Below are positions 45,343-54,707 of a stretch of DNA of 64,000 bases, piece after piece. The notes beneath the pieces were generated by a model, which was not told the DNA's origin, ran no database searches, and saw only the letters and a program-made list of their open reading frames with translations. The position numbers and the translations under genes were made by a program. Source of the stretch: Streptococcus hyointestinalis (GTDB lineage: Bacteria > Bacillota > Bacilli > Lactobacillales > Streptococcaceae); contig NZ_UHFN01000007.1 in assembly GCF_900459405.1 (NCBI RefSeq), positions 1,488,001 to 1,552,000 on the forward strand, written 5' to 3'. How positions within the stretch are numbered: position 1 is the stretch's first letter; each line of letters begins with the position of its first letter.

Positions 45343-47994
45343 TTATTTGACCAACTTTTCCATATCCGCAATGCGAGCTTTTGTAGCGTCATACTTGGCT
45401 TGGTAGTCAGTTTGTTTGTCACGTTCTTTTTGGACAATTTCTGGTTTGGCGTTAGCTGCGAAGCGCTCGTTTGAGAGTTTCTTAGCGACCATATCTAGCT
45501 CTTTTTGCCATTTGGCAAGTTCCTTGTTGAGGCGCTCAAGTTCTTCTTCGACATTGAGCAAGTCAGCTAGAGGCAGATAGATTTCAGCGCCTGTGATGAC
45601 AGCACTCATAGACAGTTCTGGTGCGGTGATGTCACTTGCAATTTCCAAATGCTCTGGGTTTGTGAAGCGCTTGATGTAGTTGTTATTAGCAACAAAGAAA
45701 GTCTCAAGTGCTGGGTCAGTGGTTTTCACCAAGAGCGTGATTGGTTTGCTTGGAGCCACATTGACTTCGCTACGAGCGTTACGAACGGCACGGATGAGGT
45801 CTTTGAGTGCCTCAACACCTGCGGCAGCTTCAGCATTTTCAAAGTCAGCACGCACTTCTGGGTAGCTGGCAGTGACAATGGTGCTATCAGAGATTTGCTC
45901 AAAGATTTCCTCAGTCACAAACGGCATGATTGGGTGAAGCAAACGCAAGATTTGGTCCAGCGTGTAGAGAAGAACAGAGCGAGTCATGACTTTTTCAGCC
46001 TCGTTGTCACTGTAAAGCACTTCCTTAGTCAGCTCGATATACCAGTCCGCAAACTCATCCCAGATGAAGTTGTAGAGGATGTGACCAGCCACCCCAAACT
46101 CAAACTTGTCAAAGTTCTCTGTCACCTTGGCGATAGTTTCGTTGAGGTTGTGGAGAATCCAGCGGTCGGTCACGTTGCCTGCTTGACTGGCTGCGACTTT
46201 AGCGACATTTTCACGGGCTTCATCCAACGTCAAACCTTCGTTATTCATGAGAATGTAGCGGGAAATGTTCCAGATTTTATTGATAAAGTTCCAGCTGGCA
46301 TCCATCTTTTCATAGCTAAAGCGTACGTCTTGCCCCGGTGCAGAGCCATTTGAGAGGAACCAACGCAGAGCGTCTGCCCCATACTGGTCAATCACGTCCA
46401 TCGGATCAATTCCGTTGCCTAGTGACTTAGACATCTTGCGCCCTTGTTCATCACGGATGAGACCGTGAATGAGGACATTTTCAAATGGACGACGTTCTGT
46501 GAACTCCAGACTTTGGAAAATCATACGAGACACCCAGAAGAAGATGATGTCGTAGCCTGTCACCAAGGTTGACGTTGGGAAGTAGCGCTTGAAGTCCTCT
46601 GCGTCTGTGTCAGGCCAGCCCATGGTTGAGAAAGGCCACAAGGCTGAGCTAAACCACGTGTCTAGCACATCCTCGTCCTGCGTCCAGCCGTCCCCTTCTG
46701 GCGCTTCTTCGCCCACGTAAATCTCACCTGCTTCATTGTACCAAGCAGGGATTTGGTGTCCCCACCAAAGCTGGCGAGAAATCACCCAGTCGTGGACATT
46801 TTCCATCCATGAGAGGAAAGTATCGTTGAAGCGTGGTGGGTAGAAGTTGACCTTGTCGTCTGTCTCTTGGTTGGCAATCGCATGTTTAGCCAACTCATCC
46901 ATCTTGACAAACCACTGAGTAGATAGACGAGCCTCTACTGGCACACCTGTACGCTCAGAGTGTCCCACACTGTGGACACGCTTTTCAATCTCAACGAGAT
47001 TACCCAGCTCTTGCAATTTAGCCACTACTGCTTTTCGAGCGTCAAAGCGGTCAAGACCTGCAAACTCACCAGCCAGCTCGTTCATAGAGCCGTCGTCGTT
47101 CATGACATTGACCTGTGGGAGGTTGTGACGTTGCCCAACGAGGAAGTCGTTTGGATCGTGGGCAGGCGTGATTTTCACGACACCTGTTCCAAACTCTGGG
47201 TCAGCGTGCTCGTCTGCCACGATTGGGATTGGTTTGTTGAGGATTGGCAGGATGACGTTCTTGCCGATCAAGTCCTTGTAGCGCTCGTCCTCTGGATTGA
47301 CCGCTACAGCCACGTCTCCAAACATGGTTTCAGGACGAGTAGTCGCTACTTGCAGGTAGCCTGAGCCGTCCTCTAGGGCGTAGTTGATATGGTAGAAGGC
47401 ACCTTCGACGTCCTTGTGGATAACCTCAATGTCTGAAAGCGCCGTGCGAGCTGCTGGGTCCCAGTTGATGATGAACTCACCACGGTAAATCCAGCCTTTC
47501 TTGTAGAGTTCTACAAAGACCTTACGCACCGCCTTTGACAGCCCCTCGTCCAGTGTAAAACGCTCACGTGCGTAGTCAAGCGACAGCCCCATCTTGCCCC
47601 ACTGAGACTTGATGGTTGAGGCATACTCGTCTTTCCATTCCCAGACTTTGTCAAGGAATTTCTCACGACCAAGGTCATAGCGGGAAATCCCCTGCTCACG
47701 CAAGCGCTCCTCAACCTTGGCTTGGGTGGCAATCCCTGCGTGGTCCATACCTGGCAACCATAGCGTGTCAAAGCCCTGCATGCGCTTTTGACGAATGATG
47801 ATGTCCTGAAGCGTTGTGTCCCAAGCGTGTCCCAAGTGGAGTTTTCCGGTCACATTTGGCGGTGGAATCACGATAGAGTAAGGTTTAGCCTTCTTGTCTC
47901 CAGATGGCTTAAACACGTCCTCGTCCAACCACTTTTGATAACGCCCTGCTTCAACCTCAGTCGGGTTGTATTTTGGTGAAAGTTCTTTTGTCAT
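45343..47994 (-). CDS. valS: Valyl-tRNA synthetase
   Basis: An 883-residue class I synthetase: [18 protein letters not shown] (HIGH motif), [12 protein letters not shown] (KMSKS), the editing domain in between with [15 protein letters not shown], and a C-terminal coiled coil ([18 protein letters not shown]). It attaches valine to tRNA-Val. It is the third gene after a T-box leader, 79 bp from the preceding GNAT gene, and has GGAGC upstream of ATG. Confidence 0.97.
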   Translation of the reverse strand: MTKELSPKYNPTEVEAGRYQKWLDEDVFKPSGDKKAKPYSIVIPPPNVTGKLHLGHAWDTTLQDIIIRQKRMQGFDTLWLPGMDHAGIATQAKVEERLREQGISRYDLGREKFLDKVWEWKDEYASTIKSQWGKMGLSLDYARERFTLDEGLSKAVRKVFVELYKKGWIYRGEFIINWDPAARTALSDIEVIHKDVEGAFYHINYALEDGSGYLQVATTRPETMFGDVAVAVNPEDERYKDLIGKNVILPILNKPIPIVADEHADPEFGTGVVKITPAHDPNDFLVGQRHNLPQVNVMNDDGSMNELAGEFAGLDRFDARKAVVAKLQELGNLVEIEKRVHSVGHSERTGVPVEARLSTQWFVKMDELAKHAIANQETDDKVNFYPPRFNDTFLSWMENVHDWVISRQLWWGHQIPAWYNEAGEIYVGEEAPEGDGWTQDEDVLDTWFSSALWPFSTMGWPDTDAEDFKRYFPTSTLVTGYDIIFFWVSRMIFQSLEFTERRPFENVLIHGLIRDEQGRKMSKSLGNGIDPMDVIDQYGADALRWFLSNGSAPGQDVRFSYEKMDASWNFINKIWNISRYILMNNEGLTLDEARENVAKVAASQAGNVTDRWILHNLNETIAKVTENFDKFEFGVAGHILYNFIWDEFADWYIELTKEVLYSDNEAEKVMTRSVLLYTLDQILRLLHPIMPFVTEEIFEQISDSTIVTASYPEVRADFENAEAAAGVEALKDLIRAVRNARSEVNVAPSKPITLLVKTTDPALETFFVANNNYIKRFTNPEHLEIASDITAPELSMSAVITGAEIYLPLADLLNVEEELERLNKELAKWQKELDMVAKKLSNERFAANAKPEIVQKERDKQTDYQAKYDATKARIADMEKLVK

Positions 47995-48073
47995 GTGTTT
48001 GCTCCTTTATTTTAGTTTTGTTTGCAAATGTGGCGAATAAATCATCAAAGTTGATTAGCTAAACTGAACAGCT

Positions 48074-48649
48074 TTATCGCTCCCACTCCTCTCTCAAAAG
48101 CCCCCAAGTCTCATCTCGGCACGTGCGCCCTGCGGGGTCTTGGATTTCCTCACTGACGGTTTCAAGCGTAAAGCCGAGTTTTCTGGCGACAGCTTGGCTT
48201 TGCTTGTTGTAGTCGTAGCAAATGAGGATAATCTTATCCAAACCGAGCAATTCAAAGCCAACCTTGAGCATGGCACGCCCCGCCTCTGGCACAATGCCTT
48301 GCCCCCAATAGTCAGGATGGAGCAGATAGCCTATCTCCAGAGTTTTATCGCCATGTCGGTGAGGAAAATCAATCGAACCGATAACCTTGTCTGTGCCTTT
48401 CAAGGTAATGCCATAGCCGCTAGGAATATTTTCTTTAGCCAGATTGCTCGGATAAATATGCTCTATATAGTAAAGCTCGTCCGCAAGCGTCTCAACAGCT
48501 GGAAAGCCCGCAGGAACGCTCACCTCTGGCAATCGAGCATAGGCAAATATGTCCTCAGCGTCTGCACTTGTCCGCTGACGCAGATAAAGCCTGTCCGTTT
48601 CCACATCTGGCAAGCGATTAGCATTAACTTGTCCCAAAATCTTTATCAT
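48074..48649 (-). CDS. GNAT acetyltransferase, RimJ/RimL type
   Basis: A 191-residue acetyltransferase with ETDRLYLRQRT, LEIGYLLHPDYWGQGIVPEA (acetyl-CoA loop) and ending LLREEWER. It is clearly related to the C-terminal half of the adjacent fusion protein, whose matching segments are LNLRPVEIA, MGYVLHPDFWGQGFGTEA and LLREEYA. The gene overlaps the fusion gene by 26 bp. Substrate unknown. A tandem duplication is the simplest origin. Confidence 0.85.
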   Translation of the reverse strand: MIKILGQVNANRLPDVETDRLYLRQRTSADAEDIFAYARLPEVSVPAGFPAVETLADELYYIEHIYPSNLAKENIPSGYGITLKGTDKVIGSIDFPHRHGDKTLEIGYLLHPDYWGQGIVPEAGRAMLKVGFELLGLDKIILICYDYNKQSQAVARKLGFTLETVSEEIQDPAGRTCRDETWGLLREEWER

Positions 48650-49760
48650 GGGCGTACTCCTCTCTCAAAAGCCCAAAGACCAAGCGGTCATGATAACCAT
48701 CAGCCTTTTTCAGATAAGCACGCAACCTTGCCTCTTGGGTAAAGCCGAGCTTATGAGCAAGGGCGAGGCTGGCTTGGTTGTCGCCACAGATGTTGAGGTC
48801 TATCTTGCGCAGACCTAGCTGGTCAAAGCCGTAGCGAATAAAGGCACGAGCAGCCTCTGTCCCAAAGCCCTGTCCCCAGAAGTCAGGGTGCAGCACATAG
48901 CCCATCTCTGCCATGTCCCCCTCCCCGGACACATGCGGGTGAAAGTCAATGGCACCAATCACTTGGGCGCTTTCCTTTAGCGTGATGGCATACATCCTGT
49001 ATGTGCTGGATTTAGCGAGATTATCCCTTATGAAGTTCTCCACTTCAGTGATAGACTGATTAGGCGGAAATCCTGCTAAGTCTGCAACTCGCTCCTGACT
49101 GCCATAGGCAAACATGGCAGAAGCGTCAGCTATTTCCACAGGACGCAAGTTTAGACGTTTGGTTTCAAGAGCAGGCAAGATTGGCTGTTTAGCCCGTTTT
49201 TTCTGTCTGGCTGCTTTCATAAAACCACCCAAAGGCGTGCTACTGTTTGTCAGCTGGCGATAAATCCGCTCTTTCCCATCTCCCATGTAGATGTAAGGCG
49301 ATAGCTTCTCATAGTCCAAGTGGTCATCCGTCAAGAGGTTATCAGCCACCTTGCGGTTGACAATTTTGGCAAAGAAATGCACGAAATTGCCAAAGACCAC
49401 CTCCTGCTCCACGACACAAGACAGAGTGAGTAGACTATCCAGTAGGATAGGAGCGTCAATCTCATCCGACACTTCATAGTCTAGCTTTGTCATAGTCAGC
49501 TTATCCCGGTGCGTGACAAAGCCCGCCTGCTCAACCTCCGCCATCAAGTGCTCCGGCGGTAGATTGAGCGTGAAAGTACCGTACTTTCTGATTTGCGCCG
49601 TCGCATTGTGCTGGCAAAACAGCCCAATAACAATGGTATCTGCTAAACTATAGGACGAAGTAGAGGTCGTGATATTATAGCCCCACTGCTCGTCCTTATA
49701 ACCCAGCACCACCACTGGAAAGCCATAATAGAGTTTTTCTGCTTCAAAATCCTTCATCAC
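48624..49760 (-). CDS. Flavin reductase-like domain fused to GNAT acetyltransferase
   Basis: A 378-residue two-domain protein. Residues about 1-185 resemble the FMN-binding split-barrel flavin reductases (YYGFPVVVLG, VIGLFCQHNATAQ, FTLNLPPEHL). Residues about 193-372 form a RimJ/RimL GNAT. I do not know this pairing as standard. The ATG follows TAGGAGTAGG and lies about 15 bp after the T-box terminator, so this gene is first in a valine-linked unit with the second GNAT and valS. Function unknown. Confidence 0.82.
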   Translation of the reverse strand: MMKDFEAEKLYYGFPVVVLGYKDEQWGYNITTSTSSYSLADTIVIGLFCQHNATAQIRKYGTFTLNLPPEHLMAEVEQAGFVTHRDKLTMTKLDYEVSDEIDAPILLDSLLTLSCVVEQEVVFGNFVHFFAKIVNRKVADNLLTDDHLDYEKLSPYIYMGDGKERIYRQLTNSSTPLGGFMKAARQKKRAKQPILPALETKRLNLRPVEIADASAMFAYGSQERVADLAGFPPNQSITEVENFIRDNLAKSSTYRMYAITLKESAQVIGAIDFHPHVSGEGDMAEMGYVLHPDFWGQGFGTEAARAFIRYGFDQLGLRKIDLNICGDNQASLALAHKLGFTQEARLRAYLKKADGYHDRLVFGLLREEYAHDKDFGTS

Positions 49761-49774
49761 CTACTCCTAAATAC

Positions 49775-49955
49775 AAAAAATCCCTGCCAAACGACAGGGA
49801 CGAATGTTTATCATCCGCGGTACCACCCAATTTCGGGTGCAAGACCCGCAACTCAACTCTCTAGCTCACCATCAGCAACCAGCTTTGCTGCAGTCTGCGG
49901 ACTTCTCAACACCACCGCTCTCTGTAAGACTGCGTGCCACAAAACACCTCTGAAT
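49775..49955 (-). ncRNA. T-box leader upstream of the GNAT/valS unit
   Basis: The T-box core GGGTGGTACCGCG (rev. comp. near 49815-49829) is followed by the terminator TCCCTG..CAGGGA and TTTTTT (49775-49800). The upstream part has AGAGAGCGG and other Stem I-like pieces. Uncharged tRNA would stabilise the antiterminator. valS downstream suggests tRNA-Val; I could not read the specifier codon with confidence. Stem I looks short. Confidence 0.88.
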
Positions 49956-49961
49956 AGCTTT

Positions 49962-49990
49962 ATTGTAGCAAAAATCTACTCAAATAGCAA
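49962..49990 (-). promoter_or_regulatory. Promoter of the T-box leader
   Basis: On the minus strand TTGCTA, 17-bp spacer, TACAAT with TGC before the -10. It begins directly after the DUF1912 stop codon. Confidence 0.75.
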
Positions 49991-50245
49991 CTAGTACTTT
50001 CGCTGACCAAAAAGCCCATCTGGCAGGTCGTGAAAATCTTTTTTGTCACGATAGTTGGCGAACTTGCCCTGCAAGAAGCGGTAAGCGTCTAGCTTACTTT
50101 CATAGCGGATATAAGCGTCCGCTGCTCGCTCGTCCTTGTCCTCTTCGACGATTTTTTTCGCCTCAGCCATCGCCACTTCATTGACCATCACTTGAGTGTT
50201 CAACCACTCTTCAAAATCTTTTAAAAATGTTTCCTCGTAAGTCAT
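49991..50245 (-). CDS. DUF1912 protein
   Basis: An 84-residue acidic, helical protein starting MTYEETFLKDFEEWLNTQ and ending DGLFGQRKY. It fits the small streptococcal DUF1912 family, commonly upstream of valS. Function unknown. The start has AGAGGTTAT upstream, and an extended -10 (TGCTATAAT, 50274-50282) precedes it. IS30 copy B is inserted 49 bp upstream of its ATG, leaving the -10 intact. Confidence 0.78.
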   Translation of the reverse strand: MTYEETFLKDFEEWLNTQVMVNEVAMAEAKKIVEEDKDERAADAYIRYESKLDAYRFLQGKFANYRDKKDFHDLPDGLFGQRKY

Positions 50246-50281
50246 GATAACCTCTGTTTTTTATGATACCTCCATTATAGC

Positions 50282-50294
50282 ATATTTTAAAAAG
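50282..50294. repeat. 13-bp direct repeat, left flank of IS30 copy B
   Basis: ATATTTTAAAAAG, repeated exactly at 51460-51472 on the other side of the element. Confidence 0.75.
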
Positions 50295-51459
50295 CCCGTG
50301 TTGTAAAATGAAGTGCAACAAAAAAGACATGCTCGTCTGATATACTAGAATTCCCCAACTCAGTATAGAAAGCAGATGAACATGTCCACTAATCATTCTA
50401 CCAAAAAATCGTTATACTCACACCTTTCAGCCTCTGAACGCGGAGAAATCAGCGCCTATCTCAGGATGGGTAAGAACCCCTCTGAGATTGCTCGTCTGCT
50501 TGGGCGTCATCGCTCAACCATCAGTCGTGAAATCAAACGAGGAAGTGTTTCTCAGGTTCAAGATAAGAACGGGAAACGAATCTACTCAACGGTTTACTTT
50601 CCAGATAGTGGTCAACGTGTTTATGAAACCAATCGTCGAAAAAGTGCTTATCATAAACTATCGTACTGCTCCCAGACCTTCTTCAAGGAACTTGAGAAAG
50701 CCCTGAAAACGAAACCTCGCTGTCACAGTGTCGATAGCTTTGTTCAAACTTACCGAGAAAAACATCCACTGGAAGTTATCCCTTCCACCAAGACAGTGTA
50801 TCGTTACATCAAAGACGGACTGTTGAGGGTTAAACCGATTGATTTACCTAAGATGGTGAGCATCCGAAAACGGTCTAAAGTAACGCCTAAGGCCACGACG
50901 AAAATCTTAGGAAAATCCATTGAAGAACGTCCAGAGTGTATCAATGACCGTTCTGAATTTGGGCATTGGGAGATTGATTTGGTTCTTGGCAAGAAAACCA
51001 AAGGTGAAGCTGTTATTTTGACCTTAGTAGAGCGTCAAACACGATTTGCCATCGCTGTAAAATTGGCTAATAAACAAGCAGAAACCATCAATAGGGCTGT
51101 TAAGAGCTTACTATCGCAGTACCCTATTCGCTCCATCACATCGGACAATGGCTCAGAGTTCAGTAGCTTGTCAGACTTAAAAGGTGTGGAAGTCTATTTT
51201 GCCCATCCTTATGCTTCTCATGAAAGAGGAACAAATGAAAATTTCAATGGTCTCTTGAGAGAGTTTCTCCCAAAAGGTGTTTCTCTTAACTCACTAACGA
51301 CAGAAGAACTCAATCACTACGTCTCTGCTATCAATGACAGACCTAGACGATTTCACAAGTATAAAACCGCAAATATTTTGTTTGGGCTAGCCCAAACAGC
51401 TTAACCTCTGGAACTCTAGTTATCAATGAACTTGTTGCACTTGACTTGACAAGTGGGGG
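50295..51459 (+). mobile_element. IS30-family insertion sequence (copy B)
   Basis: An 1165-bp element with imperfect 27-bp inverted repeats (21 of 27 matches), sharing AAGTGCAACAA, and flanked by 13-bp direct repeats. The transposase differs greatly from copy A, so this is a different IS of the same family. It lies between the DUF1912 gene and a tRNA gene. Confidence 0.88.
50376..51404 (+). CDS. IS30-family transposase (IS1239-like)
   Basis: A 342-residue transposase with helix-turn-helix (SASERGEISAYLRMGK, HRSTISREIKRG) and the DDE core (HWEIDLVLGK, TSDNGSEF, HERGTNENFNGLLREFLPKG). Length is normal for IS30. The frame is intact. ATG at 50376 or 50382 are both possible; no strong Shine-Dalgarno separates them. 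Confidence 0.95.
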   Translation: MNMSTNHSTKKSLYSHLSASERGEISAYLRMGKNPSEIARLLGRHRSTISREIKRGSVSQVQDKNGKRIYSTVYFPDSGQRVYETNRRKSAYHKLSYCSQTFFKELEKALKTKPRCHSVDSFVQTYREKHPLEVIPSTKTVYRYIKDGLLRVKPIDLPKMVSIRKRSKVTPKATTKILGKSIEERPECINDRSEFGHWEIDLVLGKKTKGEAVILTLVERQTRFAIAVKLANKQAETINRAVKSLLSQYPIRSITSDNGSEFSSLSDLKGVEVYFAHPYASHERGTNENFNGLLREFLPKGVSLNSLTTEELNHYVSAINDRPRRFHKYKTANILFGLAQTA

Positions 51460-51493
51460 ATATTTTAAAAAGTACGTTTTCTGAAAAAAAGAC

Positions 51494-51522
51494 TTGCCTA
51501 AAAAAAGATTTCATGATATTAT
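51494..51522 (+). promoter_or_regulatory. tRNA-Thr promoter
   Basis: TTGCCT, 17-bp spacer, TATTAT, 10 bp before the tRNA 5' end. IS30 copy B ends 34 bp upstream. Confidence 0.75.
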
Positions 51523-51531
51523 AGAAAAGTA

Positions 51532-51602
51532 GCCGCTATAGTTAAATGGTATAATAGAGCAATGGTAATGCTCAGTTCCGAGTTCAATTCTCGGTGGTGG
51601 CA
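51532..51602 (+). tRNA. tRNA-Thr (GGT anticodon)
   Basis: A 71-nt cloverleaf folds by hand: acceptor GCCGCTA with TGGTGGC, D stem GTTA/TAAT, anticodon stem GAGCA/TGCTC with loop ATGGTAA (anticodon GGT), variable AGTT, T stem CCGAG/CTCGG with loop TTCAATT, discriminator A. CCA is not encoded. It reads ACC (and ACU). Confidence 0.92.
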
Positions 51603-51617
51603 TTTTTTAACCCTTAC

Positions 51618-51646
51618 AAAGCCTTATTTTAAAGGCTTTTTCGTTT
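51618..51646 (+). terminator. Terminator of the tRNA-Thr gene
   Basis: AAAGCCTT and AAGGCTTT arms followed by TTCGTTTTT. Confidence 0.85.
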
Positions 51647-51657
51647 TTGGCAATGTT

Positions 51658-51683
51658 AAAGAGCCCCACTCAAGGCTCTTTTG
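51658..51683. terminator. Terminator of the alpha/beta hydrolase gene
   Basis: AAAGAGCC and GGCTCTTTT arms; located just after the minus-strand hydrolase stop. Confidence 0.75.
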
Positions 51684-51690
51684 TTTTATG

Positions 51691-52605
51691 TTATTCGCTC
51701 AAGTGCTTACTAAAGAAATCTGCAATTTGCTCAACTACTGGGTCTACAAACTGGTCCTTATAGTAAAGGTCAACGTGTGTTGCACCCTCTACAACGACTA
51801 AATCTTCTGCTAAATCACCTGCTAACTGGATAGCTTGTTCTGCAAAAGGTCGTGTATCTGCTAGACTTCCTGTAAAGACCAACAACGGATGACTCCACAT
51901 TTCGCTCATCATGTCATAAGCGTCGTAGCGTAATAGCTTGTCAAATCCTGAAAAGACTATTTGCCCTGTGGAGCGAGAATTTTCCTTAACTCCACGGTAA
52001 TAAGAACGTGCTTCACGAAAAAGACTGTGTTCTGGAAATTGCATAGCTGCTTCATCATCTGCTGCTACCGTTTCCATCAATTGCACTTCAGCGCCGTTTA
52101 CTTCTGCTGTTCGCTGCTTGGCTGCTGCTGTTAAAGTAGCAACTAATGATTCCTTATTTGGTTGACTTTCTCGCATGCCAGCGCCCATATTAACTGGGAC
52201 AACAGCAGATACTGCCTTAAAGCGTTTTTCAGTTTTAGCAGCATCAATCATATAAGCGCCGCCAGCACAGATACCTAAGCCAGAAATCTTCCCATTATCA
52301 ACATAATCAAGAGTTGTCAAGTAGTCCACTGCTGCACGAATGTCTTCTACACGTTGAAAAGGATCCGTTGTAAAATGCGGCTCTCCTTCACTCTCTCCCA
52401 TATAAGCACCATCAAACGTCAAGACTACAAAACCATGTGGTGCTAATTTTTCAGCATAAGTCGCTGGTACTTGCTCTTTTACAGCACCTTCCGGATGAGC
52501 TACTACAATGGCTGGATAAGTCTTTGACGCTTCAAAATCATCTGGCAAGAACAGCTCACCAGCTAAAGTCAACATTCTGTTTTTAAAAGTAACTGATTGT
52601 TTCAT
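51691..52605 (-). CDS. Alpha/beta hydrolase (YcjY-like, Cys at nucleophile position)
   Basis: A 304-residue alpha/beta hydrolase with VVAHPEG, TFDGAYMGES, the nucleophile elbow GLGICAGGAY (Cys where Ser is usual) and a late GATHVDLY His. Dienelactone-hydrolase-like families use Cys. The substrate is unknown. It diverges from a LysR gene across 125 bp, which is the classic arrangement for LysR control. Confidence 0.85.
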   Translation of the reverse strand: MKQSVTFKNRMLTLAGELFLPDDFEASKTYPAIVVAHPEGAVKEQVPATYAEKLAPHGFVVLTFDGAYMGESEGEPHFTTDPFQRVEDIRAAVDYLTTLDYVDNGKISGLGICAGGAYMIDAAKTEKRFKAVSAVVPVNMGAGMRESQPNKESLVATLTAAAKQRTAEVNGAEVQLMETVAADDEAAMQFPEHSLFREARSYYRGVKENSRSTGQIVFSGFDKLLRYDAYDMMSEMWSHPLLVFTGSLADTRPFAEQAIQLAGDLAEDLVVVEGATHVDLYYKDQFVDPVVEQIADFFSKHLSE

Positions 52606-52681
52606 AATTATATTTTCCTTTCTTTATTATTACTAAGTATAAATGATTTCACTAACAATAACAAACAGTTAATAATGGTGG

Positions 52682-52708
52682 TTTACTATCGTTTATAGTT
52701 GTAGTAAA
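52682..52708. promoter_or_regulatory. Inverted repeat between hydrolase and LysR genes
   Basis: TTTACTA and TAGTAAA, 13 bp apart, in the shared A+T-rich intergenic region. A plausible LysR binding site. Confidence 0.5.
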
Positions 52709-52730
52709 ATAAGGACAAGGAGAGATAGTA

Positions 52731-53609
52731 ATGATTGAAACACGACTTTTTTACTATTTTTTAGCTATCGCCAGAGAAGGCAATATCACACGAGCTGCCC
52801 AGCAACTTTTTGTTACGCAGTCGACCTTATCAAAGCAAATGCAAGATTTGGAAAAAACGTTAGGAAAACAACTCTTCATCCGTGGTAAACGACAGATTAC
52901 ACTCACTGAAGATGGGGAATTCTTTAAAAGTAAGGCTGAGGAAATCCTACAGCTGGTAGAACAAACGGAATCTGCTTTTAGCAAAAAAGAAGAGATTTTG
53001 GCTGGTGATATCTACATCGGAACTGCTGAAGTCCCCTCAATGGAAAAGATAGCTCATCTAATCAAAAGTTTTCAAGAAAAACACCCTCACGTTCGTTTTC
53101 ATTTTATTAGTGGCGATGCACAGCAGATTTACGAGCACATCAAATCAGGTTTGGTAGATTTTGGATTGTTTTTAGATCCAGCGGTTCAAGAAAGTTTTAA
53201 CTACACCAAGCTTCCTTTTCATCATCATCTGGGTATTCTCATACCACAAGACCATATACTAACCCAGCAAGAAAGTATTTCACCTGCTCAGCTCACCGAT
53301 TTTCCACTCATTGCCCCTCAGCAATTTCAAAAGAGTGCAGAGCGTATTGAGCTTTTGGGTTCTTTGGCAGATAAACTTCAAGTTGTCGCCACTTATAATC
53401 TTTTATATAATGCCCTTTACCTAGCAAAATCAAGAGTCGGACTCTTAATAGCCCTTGAAGGAATGTCAGACCTCATTGAGACCGATTTGACCTTTCGACC
53501 ACTAGAGCCTAGTTTAGATACACAGCTTTATTTGGTCACCAAAAAATACAAACCGTATTCTCCCGCTATAAAAACCTTTTTAGATCAGCTTCAAAAGATC
53601 CATGAGTAG
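52731..53609 (+). CDS. LysR-family transcriptional regulator
   Basis: A 292-residue LysR protein: winged helix-turn-helix at residues about 3-62 (FYYFLAIAREGNITRAAQQL, LSKQMQDLEKTLG), then a periplasmic-binding-like effector domain (IYIGTAEVPSMEKI, DFGLFLDP). It likely regulates the divergent hydrolase and possibly the convergent aldo/keto reductase, whose 3' end lies 9 bp away. GGAGAGAT precedes the ATG. Confidence 0.92.
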   Translation: MIETRLFYYFLAIAREGNITRAAQQLFVTQSTLSKQMQDLEKTLGKQLFIRGKRQITLTEDGEFFKSKAEEILQLVEQTESAFSKKEEILAGDIYIGTAEVPSMEKIAHLIKSFQEKHPHVRFHFISGDAQQIYEHIKSGLVDFGLFLDPAVQESFNYTKLPFHHHLGILIPQDHILTQQESISPAQLTDFPLIAPQQFQKSAERIELLGSLADKLQVVATYNLLYNALYLAKSRVGLLIALEGMSDLIETDLTFRPLEPSLDTQLYLVTKKYKPYSPAIKTFLDQLQKIHE

Positions 53610-53618
53610 ACAGATGTT

Positions 53619-54608
53619 TTACCAAGCATAATTAACAGGTGCTTCTGCTCCTGGTTCAGGAAAAATCTCATCTAGACGCTTCAATGTCGCTTCTGACAGT
53701 TTGACCTCTAAAGCTTTCAAACTCATCTCCAACTGTTCAACGGTTCTCGGACCGATGACTGGTGCAGTCACAATCGGTTGATGAAGTAGCCAAGCTAAGG
53801 CAATCACAGCAGGTTCCTCGCCAAGTTCATCACACAATTGATAAAAAGCCTCAAGTTGTTTTTCATGTACTTGAATTCGTTCTTGAATAAAGTCCATGCT
53901 CCTGCGTCCCGAAGTAGAACGGTCAAAAGTACCCCCTAGCACGCCCATACCAATTGGACTCCAAACCAAGAGACCTATCTGATAATAACGTAAAGCAGGA
54001 ATCAACTCTGCTTCAATAGCACGATTGGTCAGATTATACAAACTTTGTTCTGAAGCCAATCCCAGAACCTGTCTGTGGTTGGCTATTTGTTGTGCAGTCG
54101 CAATATCCCAACCTGCAAAATTACTAGAGCCAACATAAGTAATCTTTCCTTCACGGATAAGCTGTTCCATGCCTTGCCAGATTTCTTCCCATGGTGTATT
54201 ACGATCCACATGATGCATCTGATACAAGTCAATGTGGTCTGTTTGTAATCGTTCAAGACTAGCTTGTGCTGCTCGACGGATATAATAAGCAGACAAGCCA
54301 CGGTCATTTGGTCCTGTCTCCATAGGCTGATAGAGCTTGGTCGCAAGCACAATCTTATCACGACGACTAGGATCTTGCGCTAACCATCTTCCAACAATTT
54401 CCTCTGATGTTCCAAAACCTTTTTCCATATCTGGTGTTTGCAAACCACCATAAACATCTGCTGTATCAAATAAATTGATTCCAGCTTCTAGGGCTTTGTC
54501 CATAATAGCAAAAGCTGTTTTTTCGTCTGTTAATTCGCCAAAATTCATGGTTCCCAAAGCCAAACGACTAACTTTCAGACCTGTTCTACCTAGATGTGTA
54601 TATTCCAT
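53619..54608 (-). CDS. Aldo/keto reductase
   Basis: A 329-residue NAD(P)H-dependent reductase. Visible family motifs: MEYTHLGRTGLKVSRLALGT, LFDTADVYGG (catalytic Asp and Tyr), LATKLYQP (Lys), HIDLYQMHHVD (His) and APVIGPRT for cofactor. Substrate unknown. The start at 54608 follows GAGGAAGTT; the longer frame is not supported. It is convergent with the LysR gene. Confidence 0.93.
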   Translation of the reverse strand: MEYTHLGRTGLKVSRLALGTMNFGELTDEKTAFAIMDKALEAGINLFDTADVYGGLQTPDMEKGFGTSEEIVGRWLAQDPSRRDKIVLATKLYQPMETGPNDRGLSAYYIRRAAQASLERLQTDHIDLYQMHHVDRNTPWEEIWQGMEQLIREGKITYVGSSNFAGWDIATAQQIANHRQVLGLASEQSLYNLTNRAIEAELIPALRYYQIGLLVWSPIGMGVLGGTFDRSTSGRRSMDFIQERIQVHEKQLEAFYQLCDELGEEPAVIALAWLLHQPIVTAPVIGPRTVEQLEMSLKALEVKLSEATLKRLDEIFPEPGAEAPVNYAW

Positions 54609-54678
54609 ATTAAAACTTCCTCGTAAAATAAGTTTATGGGGATTTTTCAATCCCAAGTGTTAATAATTTTTTTATAAC

Positions 54679-54707
54679 TTGACTATTGCAAGGTTTTCCA
54701 GAACAAT
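54679..54707 (+). promoter_or_regulatory. Promoter at the IS110 left end
   Basis: TTGACT, 17-bp spacer, AACAAT. The -35 lies in the putative core repeat, the -10 inside the element. Confidence 0.5.

Noticed and set aside
51532..51602. Integration hot spot at the tRNA-Thr gene
   Set aside because: IS30 copy B lies upstream of the tRNA, not at its 3' end, and no integrase or att repeat of the tRNA end is present.
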